Shown here piece by piece: positions 25,999-34,300 of a DNA stretch of 64,000 bases; the stretch's first letter is position 1; every line of letters begins with the position of its first letter. The position numbers and the translations under genes were made by a program. This DNA is from Bacteroidales bacterium UBA3743. GTDB taxonomy: Bacteria > Bacteroidota > Bacteroidia > Bacteroidales > Paludibacteraceae. The DNA is taken from positions 43,906 through 107,905 of the forward strand of contig DFGT01000002.1 of assembly GCA_002371265.1 (NCBI GenBank). Direction: 5' to 3'. The notes under the pieces were generated by a model. That model made no database searches. It was not told the DNA's origin and was given only the letters and a program-made list of their open reading frames with translations.

Positions 25999-26673
25999 AT
26001 GAGTATGGATATGAAAAAATTATTTTTTGTTTTTCTTTTCTGTTGCGTTAGTGCGTTTGTCGCTAATGCTCAGAATCAAATAGCGTATTTTAGCCCTGGA
26101 GTCATCCACTTGAAGAATGGCGAAAAAATGGAATGCTTTATCAATTGTAACTCATTGTTGTATTCATCTCCCGTAGACTACCGTCTTTCTGAGAAAGACA
26201 AAATTAAAGAAATGGATCCGGAAAAAATACATAGTATTGTCGTGCCGGCTGACAACGGGGAAGTTTACATTGTTGAAAATGTCGGTTATTTGAATTATAA
26301 GGATTACTTGAGTGGTAAGAACAAAGAGTTGAAGCATCTGAGGTATAGTGTGGTGGAATATGGGGATGTATGTCTGTATAGTACCACTGTCTTAGGTGTG
26401 GGCACATACAATCGATATATATGCCGGAAAAAAGATATGGACTACGGAGTGTTTGTGGGCATGGCAATCAGTGTGAAGAAGAGTGCTTTTTCAAAAAAAA
26501 TGTCTTACAAGACGAAGGAAGACTGTCTTGACAAAGTTTATGAAAATCTGTTTGGCGACTATCCGGAATTGTGTCAGCAGATACGTGAAGGAAAACTGAC
26601 GTTGCATGATATGAAGGATATTGTCCATGAGTATAATGTCTACAAGGCAGGAAAGTCGGGGAAAGACAAATAA
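25999..26673 (+). CDS. Secreted hypothetical protein
   Basis: 224 residues with signal peptide (KKLFFVFLFCCVSAFVANAQ); ATGs at 25999, 26005 and 26011 are all possible, the last giving MKK. The mature N-terminus has the IHLKNGEKMECFI...EKIHSIVV pattern, a short beta unit often seen at the start of secreted Bacteroidetes proteins. The C-terminal ~60 residues are helical and charged. No named domain recognised. Ends at a strong bidirectional terminator. Confidence 0.68.
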   Translation: MSMDMKKLFFVFLFCCVSAFVANAQNQIAYFSPGVIHLKNGEKMECFINCNSLLYSSPVDYRLSEKDKIKEMDPEKIHSIVVPADNGEVYIVENVGYLNYKDYLSGKNKELKHLRYSVVEYGDVCLYSTTVLGVGTYNRYICRKKDMDYGVFVGMAISVKKSAFSKKMSYKTKEDCLDKVYENLFGDYPELCQQIREGKLTLHDMKDIVHEYNVYKAGKSGKDK

Positions 26674-26698
26674 TAGATCAGATATATTTTGCTTAGAC

Positions 26699-26737
26699 AA
26701 AAACGGCAACCTATGGAATCTACGGTTGCCGTTTTTT
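26699..26737. terminator. Bidirectional terminator
   Basis: 13-bp stem AAAAACGGCAACC with its reverse complement, 12-base loop, T-run. It separates the secreted unknown from the convergent C10 peptidase gene. Confidence 0.85.
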
Positions 26738-26775
26738 ATGCGTGTCAAAAAAATGGAGTAATTTGGTCGTGTGTC

Positions 26776-28473
26776 TTATTTCACCATAAGGCGATCCACG
26801 TAAACGCCATCTTCTGTTGTTGTCCTGACTAAATAAAGACCTTTGCCAAATCCATTTGTCTCTATAGTATAAGAATTTGAATTTGGAGTTTCAGATAGCA
26901 AAAGTCTTGAACTGACATCAAATATTTCAATGTGAAGAATCTTCGAATCTGATGTGACAGTTGAATTTTCATCTGTCGGATTCGGTGAGATCACAGGTTT
27001 GTTTGTTTCGGACTCTGCTGTCAGTATATCCGTTTGAAAATCTGATGGACAATAATATGGGTAATAATCCACAACCCCACTTGTCGATGCGGATGCTCCG
27101 TGATAGTTTTTGAATGTAACTTCATACCTATACGATCCTGACGGATAATAAGAGTCTGGAGATCCATCCCACATGTACGCATAGTCACCTTTCACATCTC
27201 CTGCATTTGTCAAAAGTAGTTCCCCAGACTGATTATATATCTTACATTGGTATGAATCCACATTCTTCACTTTAAAGCGTAGATAGTGGTTTCTTTCTTC
27301 TGAGCATTTCGGAGAAACAAAATCAGATACTTTTTCAAAAGATATAGGAAAATGAGCGATAGGATCATAATTTGAAGGGCATTCGCCAACGTGAACGAGA
27401 ACATATCCTCTGGTTGTTTCTGTTTGTCCATGACTGTTCTTGAATGTGACTTCAAAACAGTATTGAGATTCGTTATAGAATGAGGCATATCCGTCCCAAA
27501 TATCTGCGTATCCATTCTTCACAATACCTGCGGTTGCCCATAATTGTTTTTTATTTACATCTGAAGTGTATATCTGACATTCATACGAATCCGCATTTTC
27601 AACTTTGAAGCGAAGAAAATCATTTGCTCCGTCGAGACAATTTCGTGTTATTATATCATTTTCTTTTTCAACGGTTATTTTAGGATATGCAGCTTTGCCA
27701 GAATATTTTGGAGCAATTCCGATGATAATCTTCTGTCCGTTGGAATATCCGCATTTCTCCAAATTATAATATTCGTCATTATATTTTCCATTCCATCCCC
27801 AATTCACATGAAAGAGATTCTTGTCGGTCATCGAATATCCGTCGATCACGAAATAATGTTTTTCTTTTATATCTATGATGTTATGTTGTCCAAACATCAA
27901 TACAGGTCGGCCGCAGTCTATTTCCGAACGGATCAGATCTGCCCATGCGGTTCCATATTTTTTCCAGTCGTCAGAGTCAACTATCCTTGCACTATAGTCG
28001 AAATCAGCAAATCCTTTGGCGATATTTGAGATAGTAGCCCATGATCCGGTCATAAATGAAGGTTCTAATCCAAGAATGGATTGGTAGTTCATGTGGCAAG
28101 CGTCACCACAATTACGGATGAGCAGAGGACAATCCATCGAACATCCGTCAATCAAAACAGCAGGAATTTTATCCCAGTCGTAAATGCCGTATCTTGATTC
28201 ATCTGGATATGCCCATTTCCACATAATCTGTGCCATCGCTATCGCACCGCATCCTGCCAGCATACGTTCGCAATCGTCTTTGTTGTTTTCGTTGTCTGTT
28301 CGGGGGCATAGTGCATTATAGGATGGAGAACAACTTTTGTCATCATTTTTGCTTTGTCCCCATTTTACTTCTTCTCCATTTCTTACCAGCAATTTTGTGT
28401 TTGGTATGTATTCGTAAGCATTACAAAATCCTATAGATAAGGAAACTAAACAAAAAACAATCAATTTTTTCAT
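26776..28473 (-). CDS. C10 (streptopain-like) cysteine peptidase with sorting tail
   Basis: 565 residues, signal peptide to ~20. The peptidase domain starts almost at once: Cys75 in LAGCGAIAMAQIM is the nucleophile, His206 in KHYFVIDGY the base, and NWGWNG (~224-229) completes the SpeB-type site. The long N-terminal propeptide that keeps SpeB-like enzymes inactive is absent. Two related beta domains follow (~285-365 and ~385-465), each with a WDG..SYY/YN-ESQYCFEVTFKN core. The last ~75 residues are a T9SS type A tail (SPNPTDENSTV ... GKGLYLVRTTTEDG). Its ATG overlaps the stop of the small lipoprotein gene before it by four bases (ATGA), so the two are translationally coupled. Confidence 0.87.
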   Translation of the reverse strand: MKKLIVFCLVSLSIGFCNAYEYIPNTKLLVRNGEEVKWGQSKNDDKSCSPSYNALCPRTDNENNKDDCERMLAGCGAIAMAQIMWKWAYPDESRYGIYDWDKIPAVLIDGCSMDCPLLIRNCGDACHMNYQSILGLEPSFMTGSWATISNIAKGFADFDYSARIVDSDDWKKYGTAWADLIRSEIDCGRPVLMFGQHNIIDIKEKHYFVIDGYSMTDKNLFHVNWGWNGKYNDEYYNLEKCGYSNGQKIIIGIAPKYSGKAAYPKITVEKENDIITRNCLDGANDFLRFKVENADSYECQIYTSDVNKKQLWATAGIVKNGYADIWDGYASFYNESQYCFEVTFKNSHGQTETTRGYVLVHVGECPSNYDPIAHFPISFEKVSDFVSPKCSEERNHYLRFKVKNVDSYQCKIYNQSGELLLTNAGDVKGDYAYMWDGSPDSYYPSGSYRYEVTFKNYHGASASTSGVVDYYPYYCPSDFQTDILTAESETNKPVISPNPTDENSTVTSDSKILHIEIFDVSSRLLLSETPNSNSYTIETNGFGKGLYLVRTTTEDGVYVDRLMVK

Positions 28474-28922
28474 TTTTCTCTCTCAAATTTTTCAAAATTG
28501 TTATCTTCTATGAATTTTTTAAGCTCATCTATGCTGTAGTTCTTATAATATGCATAAACTTCATCAAACGGGTTTGTGTCAATTACATACTTTGAAATCG
28601 AATCAAGCATATAATCTTTCCAGTCTTTTGAATTTATGGAAGTATATGCAGCAGCATCATAAGAAAAACAATATAAATCATAGTATTTCCCCGTAATCTT
28701 AATAGTGTGCCCATCCTTTCTTGGACAACAAAAAGAAGTGTCTCTATAGTTGTCGATAGACATACGAACAAATACTTTGTCTGAATAGTCATTTTTCATT
28801 TTGACCACATATCCTTTAGGAGAAGGATCATTGTCGACATAGGAAGCACCCGGACAACCGCACAAGAAAACAGGCATTACTGCTACTGCTGCTACTGTTA
28901 ACTTTTGGACTAAATTCATCAT
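28470..28922 (-). CDS. Small lipoprotein coupled to the C10 peptidase (family copy A)
   Basis: About 150 residues from the ATG at 28922, the start shared with copy B; an ATG at 28955 in frame is made unlikely because one base differs in copy B. Lipobox FLCGC, then PGASYVDNDPSPKGYVVKMKNDYSDKV. The C-terminus DTNPFDEVYAYYKNYSIDELKK is the family mark. It is a paralogue of 29185-29640 and 63182-63658. The stop overlaps the peptidase start by four bases. Since that peptidase lacks a propeptide, an inhibitor or immunity role, like the Spi-type inhibitors encoded beside other C10 peptidases, is my inference. The family is not one I recognise. Confidence 0.72.
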   Translation of the reverse strand: MMNLVQKLTVAAVAVMPVFLCGCPGASYVDNDPSPKGYVVKMKNDYSDKVFVRMSIDNYRDTSFCCPRKDGHTIKITGKYYDLYCFSYDAAAYTSINSKDWKDYMLDSISKYVIDTNPFDEVYAYYKNYSIDELKKFIEDNNFEKFEREK

Positions 28923-29011
28923 AGAATTAAAATAGGTTCTAAATTTATTCCTCATCCAACAGAACCTGTTAATTGAATGAGAAAATGAATGCCACTATAA
29001 CATTCATGGTG

Positions 29012-29043
29012 CAAAAATATAGAAACTAAAAACAAAGTGCAAA
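29012..29043 (-). promoter_or_regulatory. Promoter of the lipoprotein-peptidase operon
   Basis: Minus strand TTTG, 20 bases, TATTTTTG; about 80 bases before the lipoprotein start. Confidence 0.6.
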
Positions 29044-29129
29044 TTATTTCCGAAAAACATTACATTCTCCATATTTGTAGAGATGTTGTTTTGTAAAGAT
29101 AATATTTAGATGTGTGTTCAGTTCGTTAA

Positions 29130-29188
29130 AGTAATATTGCTAATCCCAATTATTAGGGAACTAAACAAAAAACAATCAATTTTTTCAT
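29130..29188 (-). pseudogene. Leader remnant of a second C10 peptidase gene
   Basis: Just after the stop of lipoprotein copy B, the minus strand reads ATG plus codons for KKLIVFCLV, the same as the start of the live peptidase gene, then runs into two stop codons. Nucleotides 29161-29188 match 28448-28475 nearly exactly. This is what is left of the peptidase gene of the duplicated unit; the body has been deleted. Confidence 0.75.
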
Positions 29189-29640
29189 TTCTCTCTCTCT
29201 AATTTGTTAAACTCATTATGTTCAATTATATTTTTTAACTCTTCTATGCTATAGTTTTTATAGTAAGCATAGACCTCTTCAAATGGAGCTATCTCTATTG
29301 TATAATTATACAAGGAGTCTAACAAAGTCTCATGCCAATTTTCAGATTGTATGAGTATATATACAATATCTTCATATCTGGCTGATTTTATGTTGTAAAA
29401 ATCATTTGTTATTTTTATGGTATGATTTTTTGTTGAAGCACAGCAAAAAGATGTGTCTCTATTGACACTGCTGATAAACATAGTTGCCATAACTTTGTCA
29501 GAATAGTCATTTTTCATTCTGACAATATATCCTTTAGGAGAAGGATCATTGTCGACATAGGAAGCACCCGGACAACCGCATAAGAAAACAGGCATTACTG
29601 CTACTGCTGTTACTGTTAATTTTTGGACTAAATTCATCAT
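29185..29640 (-). CDS. Small lipoprotein (family copy B)
   Basis: 151 residues, same signal peptide and lipobox (FLCGC) as copy A and the same first ~35 mature residues. It ends with PFEEVYAYYKNYSIEELKN...EREK. The central ~60 residues differ strongly from copy A (for example TKNHTIKITNDFYNIKSARYEDIVYILIQ). Its stop overlaps the ATG of the peptidase remnant in the same way as copy A overlaps the live gene, so it came from duplication of the whole unit. It now has no peptidase partner here. Confidence 0.72.
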   Translation of the reverse strand: MMNLVQKLTVTAVAVMPVFLCGCPGASYVDNDPSPKGYIVRMKNDYSDKVMATMFISSVNRDTSFCCASTKNHTIKITNDFYNIKSARYEDIVYILIQSENWHETLLDSLYNYTIEIAPFEEVYAYYKNYSIEELKNIIEHNEFNKLEREK

Positions 29641-29730
29641 AGAATTAAAAATAGGTTCTAAATTTATTCCTCATCCAACAGAACCTGTTAATTGAATGAG
29701 AAAATGAACGCCACCATAACATTCACGATG

Positions 29731-29763
29731 CAAAGATAGAAAAATTAAAAAACACAACACAAA
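29731..29763 (-). promoter_or_regulatory. Promoter of lipoprotein copy B
   Basis: Minus strand TTTG, 21 bases, TATCTTTG, in the same relative place as the promoter of copy A. Confidence 0.6.
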
Positions 29764-29929
29764 TTGTATCGGCAGACATTTTTCACTCCATATTTGCGAA
29801 TGCGTCATTTGAACGTTTGTCTTAATTCGTTTTTCTCAATTTTTTTCTCTTAAAAAACTAAACTTCGATTAAGAAATTTGCACAAGTTAGAAAGTTGTAT
29901 AGTTTTCAAAGAAATTGGCTATAGCGTCG

Positions 29930-30080
29930 AGGATTGTTAAGGGCGGAACGCCCTAATCTCTCCCAAAATGCGAGCCGTAAGGCGAGCACATATTTTTTTG
30001 TTGTCATCGTCACATCATCCCGAGACTTTGTCACTGGTTACTCTCGCTTCGCTCGGTAGCGTCTTTCAGACGAAAGGCGA
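29930..30080 (-). repeat. Dispersed hairpin-mosaic element (long copy, inverted)
   Basis: Read on the minus strand it matches the element at 38795-39041. It shares the hairpin CGTCT-GAA-AGACG (30060-30072 in complement), GCTACCGAGCGAAGCGAGAG, TCTCGGGATGA, GTGCTCGCC...GGCTCGCA and the end hairpin AGGGCG-TTC-CGCCCT (29941-29955) with TTAACAATCCTC. It lacks the middle section with two further hairpins found in the 38.8-kb copy. Confidence 0.8.
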
Positions 30081-30121
30081 CGAAACTTCAATAATAAACT
30101 AGGACAGAGCCCAAAACTAAT

Positions 30122-30160
30122 TAAATAAAATAAGGAGACGTGATTGCTCGCGTCTCCTTT
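30122..30160 (-). terminator. Terminator of the GH5 lipoprotein gene
   Basis: 9-bp stem AAGGAGACG/CGTCTCCTT (30132-30140 with 30151-30159), then an AT-rich T tract on the minus strand. Confidence 0.7.
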
Positions 30161-30183
30161 GCTTTTTATGGGTTTATCCTAAA

Positions 30184-31338
30184 TCACTTTGCGATGATTG
30201 GCGCAATAGCGTTAGGCTCCAATGTCTTCTCGTCTACACAAGGGAAGTCGTTCTTCCACCCCCAGTGACAGCATGAGATGTTGTTCTTGCGGAACACTTC
30301 CATGATGTCCTCATACCATTTGATACGGATCTCTGGTGACACGTGGTATGGATAAACTCCAAACTCTCCGCAGAACAGTGGCAATCCAAGTGAGTCAGCT
30401 ACGTTCTTTGCAATCAAGATCTCTTTCTCCATTCTCTCTGCATTCCACTCTCCACACATGCCCTTCAAATTCTCTCTTTCATTCTCGTCAGCCACTGTAG
30501 CGTAGAAGTCTTTGTCGACCAACACGTCGCCAGGATACTGGATCTTGCCAGAGTAGTTTTTGAATGAAGCCCAAGGTGCGCGGTAGTGTGTGATCACATT
30601 CGGATTGTAGTAGTGGAAACTCAAGATCAGGTTCTTATCGTTTTCTGGCACCTTCAAATCAGGGAATGTGTTTGGAATCTGCCAGTGGTTGGAGCCGATG
30701 ATGATTTTTCTTGTTGGCTCGTTGGCACGGATTGCCTTGTGAACCTTTGCTATCAGCTTGTTCCAGTTTTCAGGATCTGGAGTTGTCACCTCGTTAAGAA
30801 GCTCATAAGCCACCTCGTCTTCTGGAGTGTTCTTCAAGAAATCCTGAATGTCCATCCATACTTTTACGTAATTGTCCTGTGCCTCCTCTTTCTCAAACAA
30901 TGTGTTTGCCTCTCCGTTCTCGCTGTTGAAGTGGAAAGAGCGGATGATGTGAAGGTCGCAGATCATCTTTAGTCCTGTTTCGTCCGACCATTTCACAGCG
31001 CTGTCAAGAAGGTCGAATCCGATTTTGCGGCGAGTAAGGTCGGTGTTGTACATAAGCTGCTCCTCGATAGGAACACGCACGAAGTCGAAACCAAGTTTTT
31101 TGATTGTCTCAAAATCCTTCTTTGTGATGTAGTTAGGATCGATGTCGACTCCTTCACCTCTCTGGCTCAACCAATGGTCAAGGTTAACACCACGGTTTAG
31201 AGTGAACTCTTTTACGCTATCAGCTGTGTTTGTTGAATCTGCTGTAGGCTCAGTAGTGCTCTGACCAGCATTTCCTCCGCATGATGTCATTGCAGCGACA
31301 CCTGCTCCAAGAATCAGTCCTAAAAATTTGTTATTCAT
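30184..31338 (-). CDS. GH5 endoglucanase-type lipoprotein
   Basis: 384 residues from the ATG at 31338; an upstream start (31362) would overlap waaA and spoil the signal. Lipobox MTSC with Cys20, then a Thr/Ser/Asp-rich linker. The rest is a GH5-type TIM barrel: NRGVNLDHWLSQ, FDFVRVPI, acid/base Glu183 in ELLNEVTTP, SFHYYNP, nucleophile Glu325 in FCGEFGVYP, and HWGWKNDF. The wording is closest to cellulase-like GH5 members. The lipid anchor suggests the outer membrane or cell surface. It begins one base after the waaA stop codon, an odd pairing of a lipopolysaccharide enzyme with a glycoside hydrolase. Confidence 0.87.
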   Translation of the reverse strand: MNNKFLGLILGAGVAAMTSCGGNAGQSTTEPTADSTNTADSVKEFTLNRGVNLDHWLSQRGEGVDIDPNYITKKDFETIKKLGFDFVRVPIEEQLMYNTDLTRRKIGFDLLDSAVKWSDETGLKMICDLHIIRSFHFNSENGEANTLFEKEEAQDNYVKVWMDIQDFLKNTPEDEVAYELLNEVTTPDPENWNKLIAKVHKAIRANEPTRKIIIGSNHWQIPNTFPDLKVPENDKNLILSFHYYNPNVITHYRAPWASFKNYSGKIQYPGDVLVDKDFYATVADENERENLKGMCGEWNAERMEKEILIAKNVADSLGLPLFCGEFGVYPYHVSPEIRIKWYEDIMEVFRKNNISCCHWGWKNDFPCVDEKTLEPNAIAPIIAK

Positions 31339-31339
31339 A

Positions 31340-32572
31340 TTATATACTTTTGAAAATTTCATTCATCACTATCTCAGTCGCTCCGCAATGTTCTCTCACG
31401 AATGCTTTTGCCACGGCTGATGTCTTGCTGAGTGTGTTCTGCTTTTCATCGAACATCTCATTCAGTAGCGGGAACAATTCCTGCTTGTTGTTGATTGGGA
31501 ACGCCGCACCTGATTTCACCATGTCCACAGCCTCACGGAATTTCTTGTAGTTAGGCCCGAAGAATATAGGCATTCCGTAGACGGCGGGCTCTAGGATGTT
31601 GTGGATTCCTACGCCGAAACCTCCGCCTACATATCCCACGTCGCCATATTTATACACAGATGTGAGGATTCCTATGCAGTCGATGATCAGACAATCAGCA
31701 TTCTTTATCTCTTCTTCTGTCGACTTGGTGAATCTTGCGTATTTTTTGTTAAGCTTTTTGCATATCTCTTCTACATGTGCCTCACTTGTGACGTGTGGGG
31801 CAAGGATCATTTTGAATCCGTCGTTGTTGTTGAAATATTCGCAAAGCAGATCCTCGTCTGGTTGCCATGAACTGCCTGCGATAAGCACTTTCTTGTCTCC
31901 CTTGAAGGCTGCTATCTGCGGAATCTCTTTCGCCTGCTTCACTATTTCACACACACGGTCGAAACGGGTGTCGCCGGCGATTGTCACGTTGTGGATGCCG
32001 ATGGAGTGGAGCAGATTGATAGAATTTGCGTCTTGCACAAACAGACGGTTGAAACATTTCAACACTTTCTTATAGACGAATCCGTACCATTTGAAGAACG
32101 CCTGCTCCTCCCTGAATATGGCCGACACTATATATGTAGGGATTCTGCGCCTTTTCAAGTTGAACAGGAAGTTCATCCAGAATTCATATTTGATGAAGAT
32201 GGCAATGCTTGGATTCACGATGTCTAGAAACCTTTTGGCATTGCTGAGGGTGTCTAGCGGCATGTAGCAAACAATGTCTGCCTTGTCATAATTTTTTCGC
32301 ACTTCGTAGCCCGACGGAGAGAAGAATGTCAGCAGAATCCTGTACTCCGGATGGTCTTTCTTTATGCGTTCGATGATTGGACGTCCTTGTTCAAACTCGC
32401 CCAACGATGCCGCATGAACCCATATATAATTAGCATTCCCGTCGATCTGACCCTTTAATCTTTTCAGTAGGTCGACTCTGCCGTCATGGAACAGTTTTGC
32501 CTTTTCGTTGAAGAAAGAGGCAACCCATACCCCAAACTGATAAATAAGAATTGCTAAATTATAAATAATCAT
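31340..32572 (-). CDS. waaA: 3-deoxy-D-manno-octulosonic acid (Kdo) transferase
   Basis: 410 residues, the usual length. It transfers Kdo from CMP-Kdo to lipid A precursor at the inner membrane. N-terminal membrane-anchoring helix (MIIYNLAILIYQFGVWVASFF), the active-site segment HAASLGEFEQGRP with Glu59, then IFIKYEFWMNFLFNLKRRRIPTY and the C-terminal nucleotide-sugar part (GDVGYVGGGFGVGIHNILEPAVYGMPIFFGPNYKKFREA). These are hallmark stretches of WaaA/KdtA. A TATTTTTG element sits at 32599-32606 on the minus strand. Confidence 0.93.
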   Translation of the reverse strand: MIIYNLAILIYQFGVWVASFFNEKAKLFHDGRVDLLKRLKGQIDGNANYIWVHAASLGEFEQGRPIIERIKKDHPEYRILLTFFSPSGYEVRKNYDKADIVCYMPLDTLSNAKRFLDIVNPSIAIFIKYEFWMNFLFNLKRRRIPTYIVSAIFREEQAFFKWYGFVYKKVLKCFNRLFVQDANSINLLHSIGIHNVTIAGDTRFDRVCEIVKQAKEIPQIAAFKGDKKVLIAGSSWQPDEDLLCEYFNNNDGFKMILAPHVTSEAHVEEICKKLNKKYARFTKSTEEEIKNADCLIIDCIGILTSVYKYGDVGYVGGGFGVGIHNILEPAVYGMPIFFGPNYKKFREAVDMVKSGAAFPINNKQELFPLLNEMFDEKQNTLSKTSAVAKAFVREHCGATEIVMNEIFKSI

Positions 32573-32610
32573 CTTTTTTTATTTTTTGTTGACCTATTCA
32601 AAAATATAAT

Positions 32611-32632
32611 TGGGAGAGTAAACGCCCTCCCA
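32611..32632. repeat. Small hairpin in the gltX-waaA gap
   Basis: TGGGAG, ten bases, CTCCCA. It stands next to the family B palindrome; together they may end the gltX transcript. Confidence 0.4.
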
Positions 32633-32651
32633 TAAATATGTCTGAAGGTGT

Positions 32652-32676
32652 ATGGGCAGGATTCAGACCTGCCCGT
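32652..32676. repeat. Dispersed palindrome, family B (copy 2)
   Basis: GGGCAGG, seven bases, CCTGCCC. It begins six bases after the gltX stop codon (minus strand), so it may also act as the gltX terminator. Confidence 0.65.
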
Positions 32677-32681
32677 TGTTT

Positions 32682-34199
32682 TTATTTTATTACAGCCAAT
32701 GCGGCGTTCAGACGACGCAATGTCTCCTCTTTTCCTAAAATCTCGATGATGTCGAACATGTGTGGACCACGTGCCGCGCCGATGATTGTGATTCGGAATG
32801 AGTTCATCACTGTTCCTGTGTTGTGACCGTTTTTCTCAATCCAATCCATCACTATCTTCTCCATGTTGGCAGACGTGAAGTCGCTGATGCCTTCGAGAAT
32901 TTTTCCAAGCTCGGTCATCAATGCTGGGCTCTCTTCCTTCCAACGTTTTTTGATTGATTTCTCATCGTATTCAGTTGGAGCCTCGAAGAAGAAGTTTGTC
33001 TCCTCCCATAGGTCTGCCACGAATGATATTCTTGTCTTCACCATTCCGACGATGCGTTCAAGTGTGGCGTCTGCGATCTCATAACCTTTCTCCTTAAGAA
33101 GTGGCTTGTACATTGCGGCAAGTTCGGCGTCGCTCTTCTTGATGATATATTCGTGGTTGAACCATTTTGCCTTTTCGTAGTCGAATCTTGCACCCGACTT
33201 GCTTACGTGACCAAGGTCGAAAAGCTCTGTAAGCTCCTCTACTGTGAACAAATCTCTGTCGAGACCTGGGTTCCATCCAAGCAAAGCAAGGAAGTTGACG
33301 ACAGCCTCTGGCAAGTAGCCGCTCTCACGGTATCCGCTCGACACTTCATTTGTCTTTGGATCCACCCAACGTAGTGGGAATACTGGGAATCCAAGTTTAT
33401 CGCCGTCACGTTTGCTCAACTTTCCATTTCCTACTGGCTTAAGAAGCAAAGGCAAGTGGGCGAATCTTGGCATTGTGTCCTGCCATCCGAAATAGCGGTA
33501 CAGCAACACGTGAAGTGGAGCAGATGGCAACCACTCCTCACCACGGATCACATGAGTCACCTCCATCAGGTGGTCGTCGACGATATTGGCCAAGTGGTAT
33601 GTAGGAAGATCGTCGGCCGACTTGTATAGCACTTTGTCGTCCAATACGTTAGAGTTGATTGTGACTTTGCCGCGAACCATATCGTCGATCACGATATCCT
33701 CGTTTGGCTCAACCTTCGCGCGGACTACATATTTTTCGCCTGCCGCAATCTTTGCCTTCACTTCGTCCTCGCTCATAGTAAGTGAGTTCTTACCCATAGA
33801 ACGAGTCTTCGCATCATACTGGAAATTTGGAATCTCAGCACGAAGTTTCTCAAGCTCTTCAGGAGTGTCGAATGCGATGTAGGCATTGCCACTCTTCAAT
33901 AGAATGTCTACATATTTGCGGTAGATGTCTCTACGCTCGCTCTGACGGTATGGAGCGTGGTCGCCGCCGATTCCAACACCTTCGTCGAACTTGATGCCAA
34001 GCCATTTGAACGATTCTATGATATACTCTTCAGCACCAGGTACAAAACGTGTGCTGTCGGTATCCTCGATTCTTAGCAACAAATCGCCGCCATGCTTCTT
34101 GGCAAACAAATAATTGTATAGGCATGTGCGCACTCCACCGATGTGAAGCGCACCTGTTGGACTCGGTGCAAAACGCACTCTTACTTTTCTATCTGACAT
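32682..34199 (-). CDS. gltX: Glutamyl-tRNA synthetase
   Basis: 505 residues. Class I synthetase charging tRNA-Glu. The HIGH signature reads ALHIGG (residues ~17-22, in FAPSPTGALHIGGVRT) and the KMSKS signature reads KLSKR (~260, in GNGKLSKRDGDKLGFP). The C-terminal helical anticodon-binding domain is present. A TATATTTG element at 34231-34238 on the minus strand lies just upstream, without a clear -33 partner. Confidence 0.96.
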   Translation of the reverse strand: MSDRKVRVRFAPSPTGALHIGGVRTCLYNYLFAKKHGGDLLLRIEDTDSTRFVPGAEEYIIESFKWLGIKFDEGVGIGGDHAPYRQSERRDIYRKYVDILLKSGNAYIAFDTPEELEKLRAEIPNFQYDAKTRSMGKNSLTMSEDEVKAKIAAGEKYVVRAKVEPNEDIVIDDMVRGKVTINSNVLDDKVLYKSADDLPTYHLANIVDDHLMEVTHVIRGEEWLPSAPLHVLLYRYFGWQDTMPRFAHLPLLLKPVGNGKLSKRDGDKLGFPVFPLRWVDPKTNEVSSGYRESGYLPEAVVNFLALLGWNPGLDRDLFTVEELTELFDLGHVSKSGARFDYEKAKWFNHEYIIKKSDAELAAMYKPLLKEKGYEIADATLERIVGMVKTRISFVADLWEETNFFFEAPTEYDEKSIKKRWKEESPALMTELGKILEGISDFTSANMEKIVMDWIEKNGHNTGTVMNSFRITIIGAARGPHMFDIIEILGKEETLRRLNAALAVIK

Positions 34200-34245
34200 T
34201 TAAATCTAAATTACAATTTGAATTTTCATGCAAATATATTGCTTT

Positions 34246-34276
34246 TTTCCCGTTTCGTAATTTTTTTGTAGATTTG
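34246..34276 (+). promoter_or_regulatory. Probable promoter of the TPR gene
   Basis: TTTC, 19 bases, TAGATTTG: one mismatch from consensus, 24 bases before the ATG at 34301. Confidence 0.55.
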
Positions 34277-34300
34277 CATCATAAAAAATCTTCTTTTTTT

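Larger units (their letters stand above)
29641..30183. other. Intergenic region with promoter, repeat and terminator
   Basis: 543 bases. The first ~130 are a near copy of the DNA upstream of lipoprotein A and contain its promoter (29731-29763). Then comes a long copy of the hairpin-mosaic repeat (29930-30080) and the terminator of the GH5 gene (30122-30160). No coding frame seen. Confidence 0.75.

Noticed and set aside
28440..29800. Assembly artefact as the cause of the lipoprotein duplication
   Set aside because: The copies differ by many substitutions and a one-base indel and have different cores, so they are real paralogues.
34049..34300. N-terminal extension of the TPR gene into gltX
   Set aside because: It is antisense to the gltX start. 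The ATG at 34301 is followed by a proper signal peptide and preceded by a promoter.
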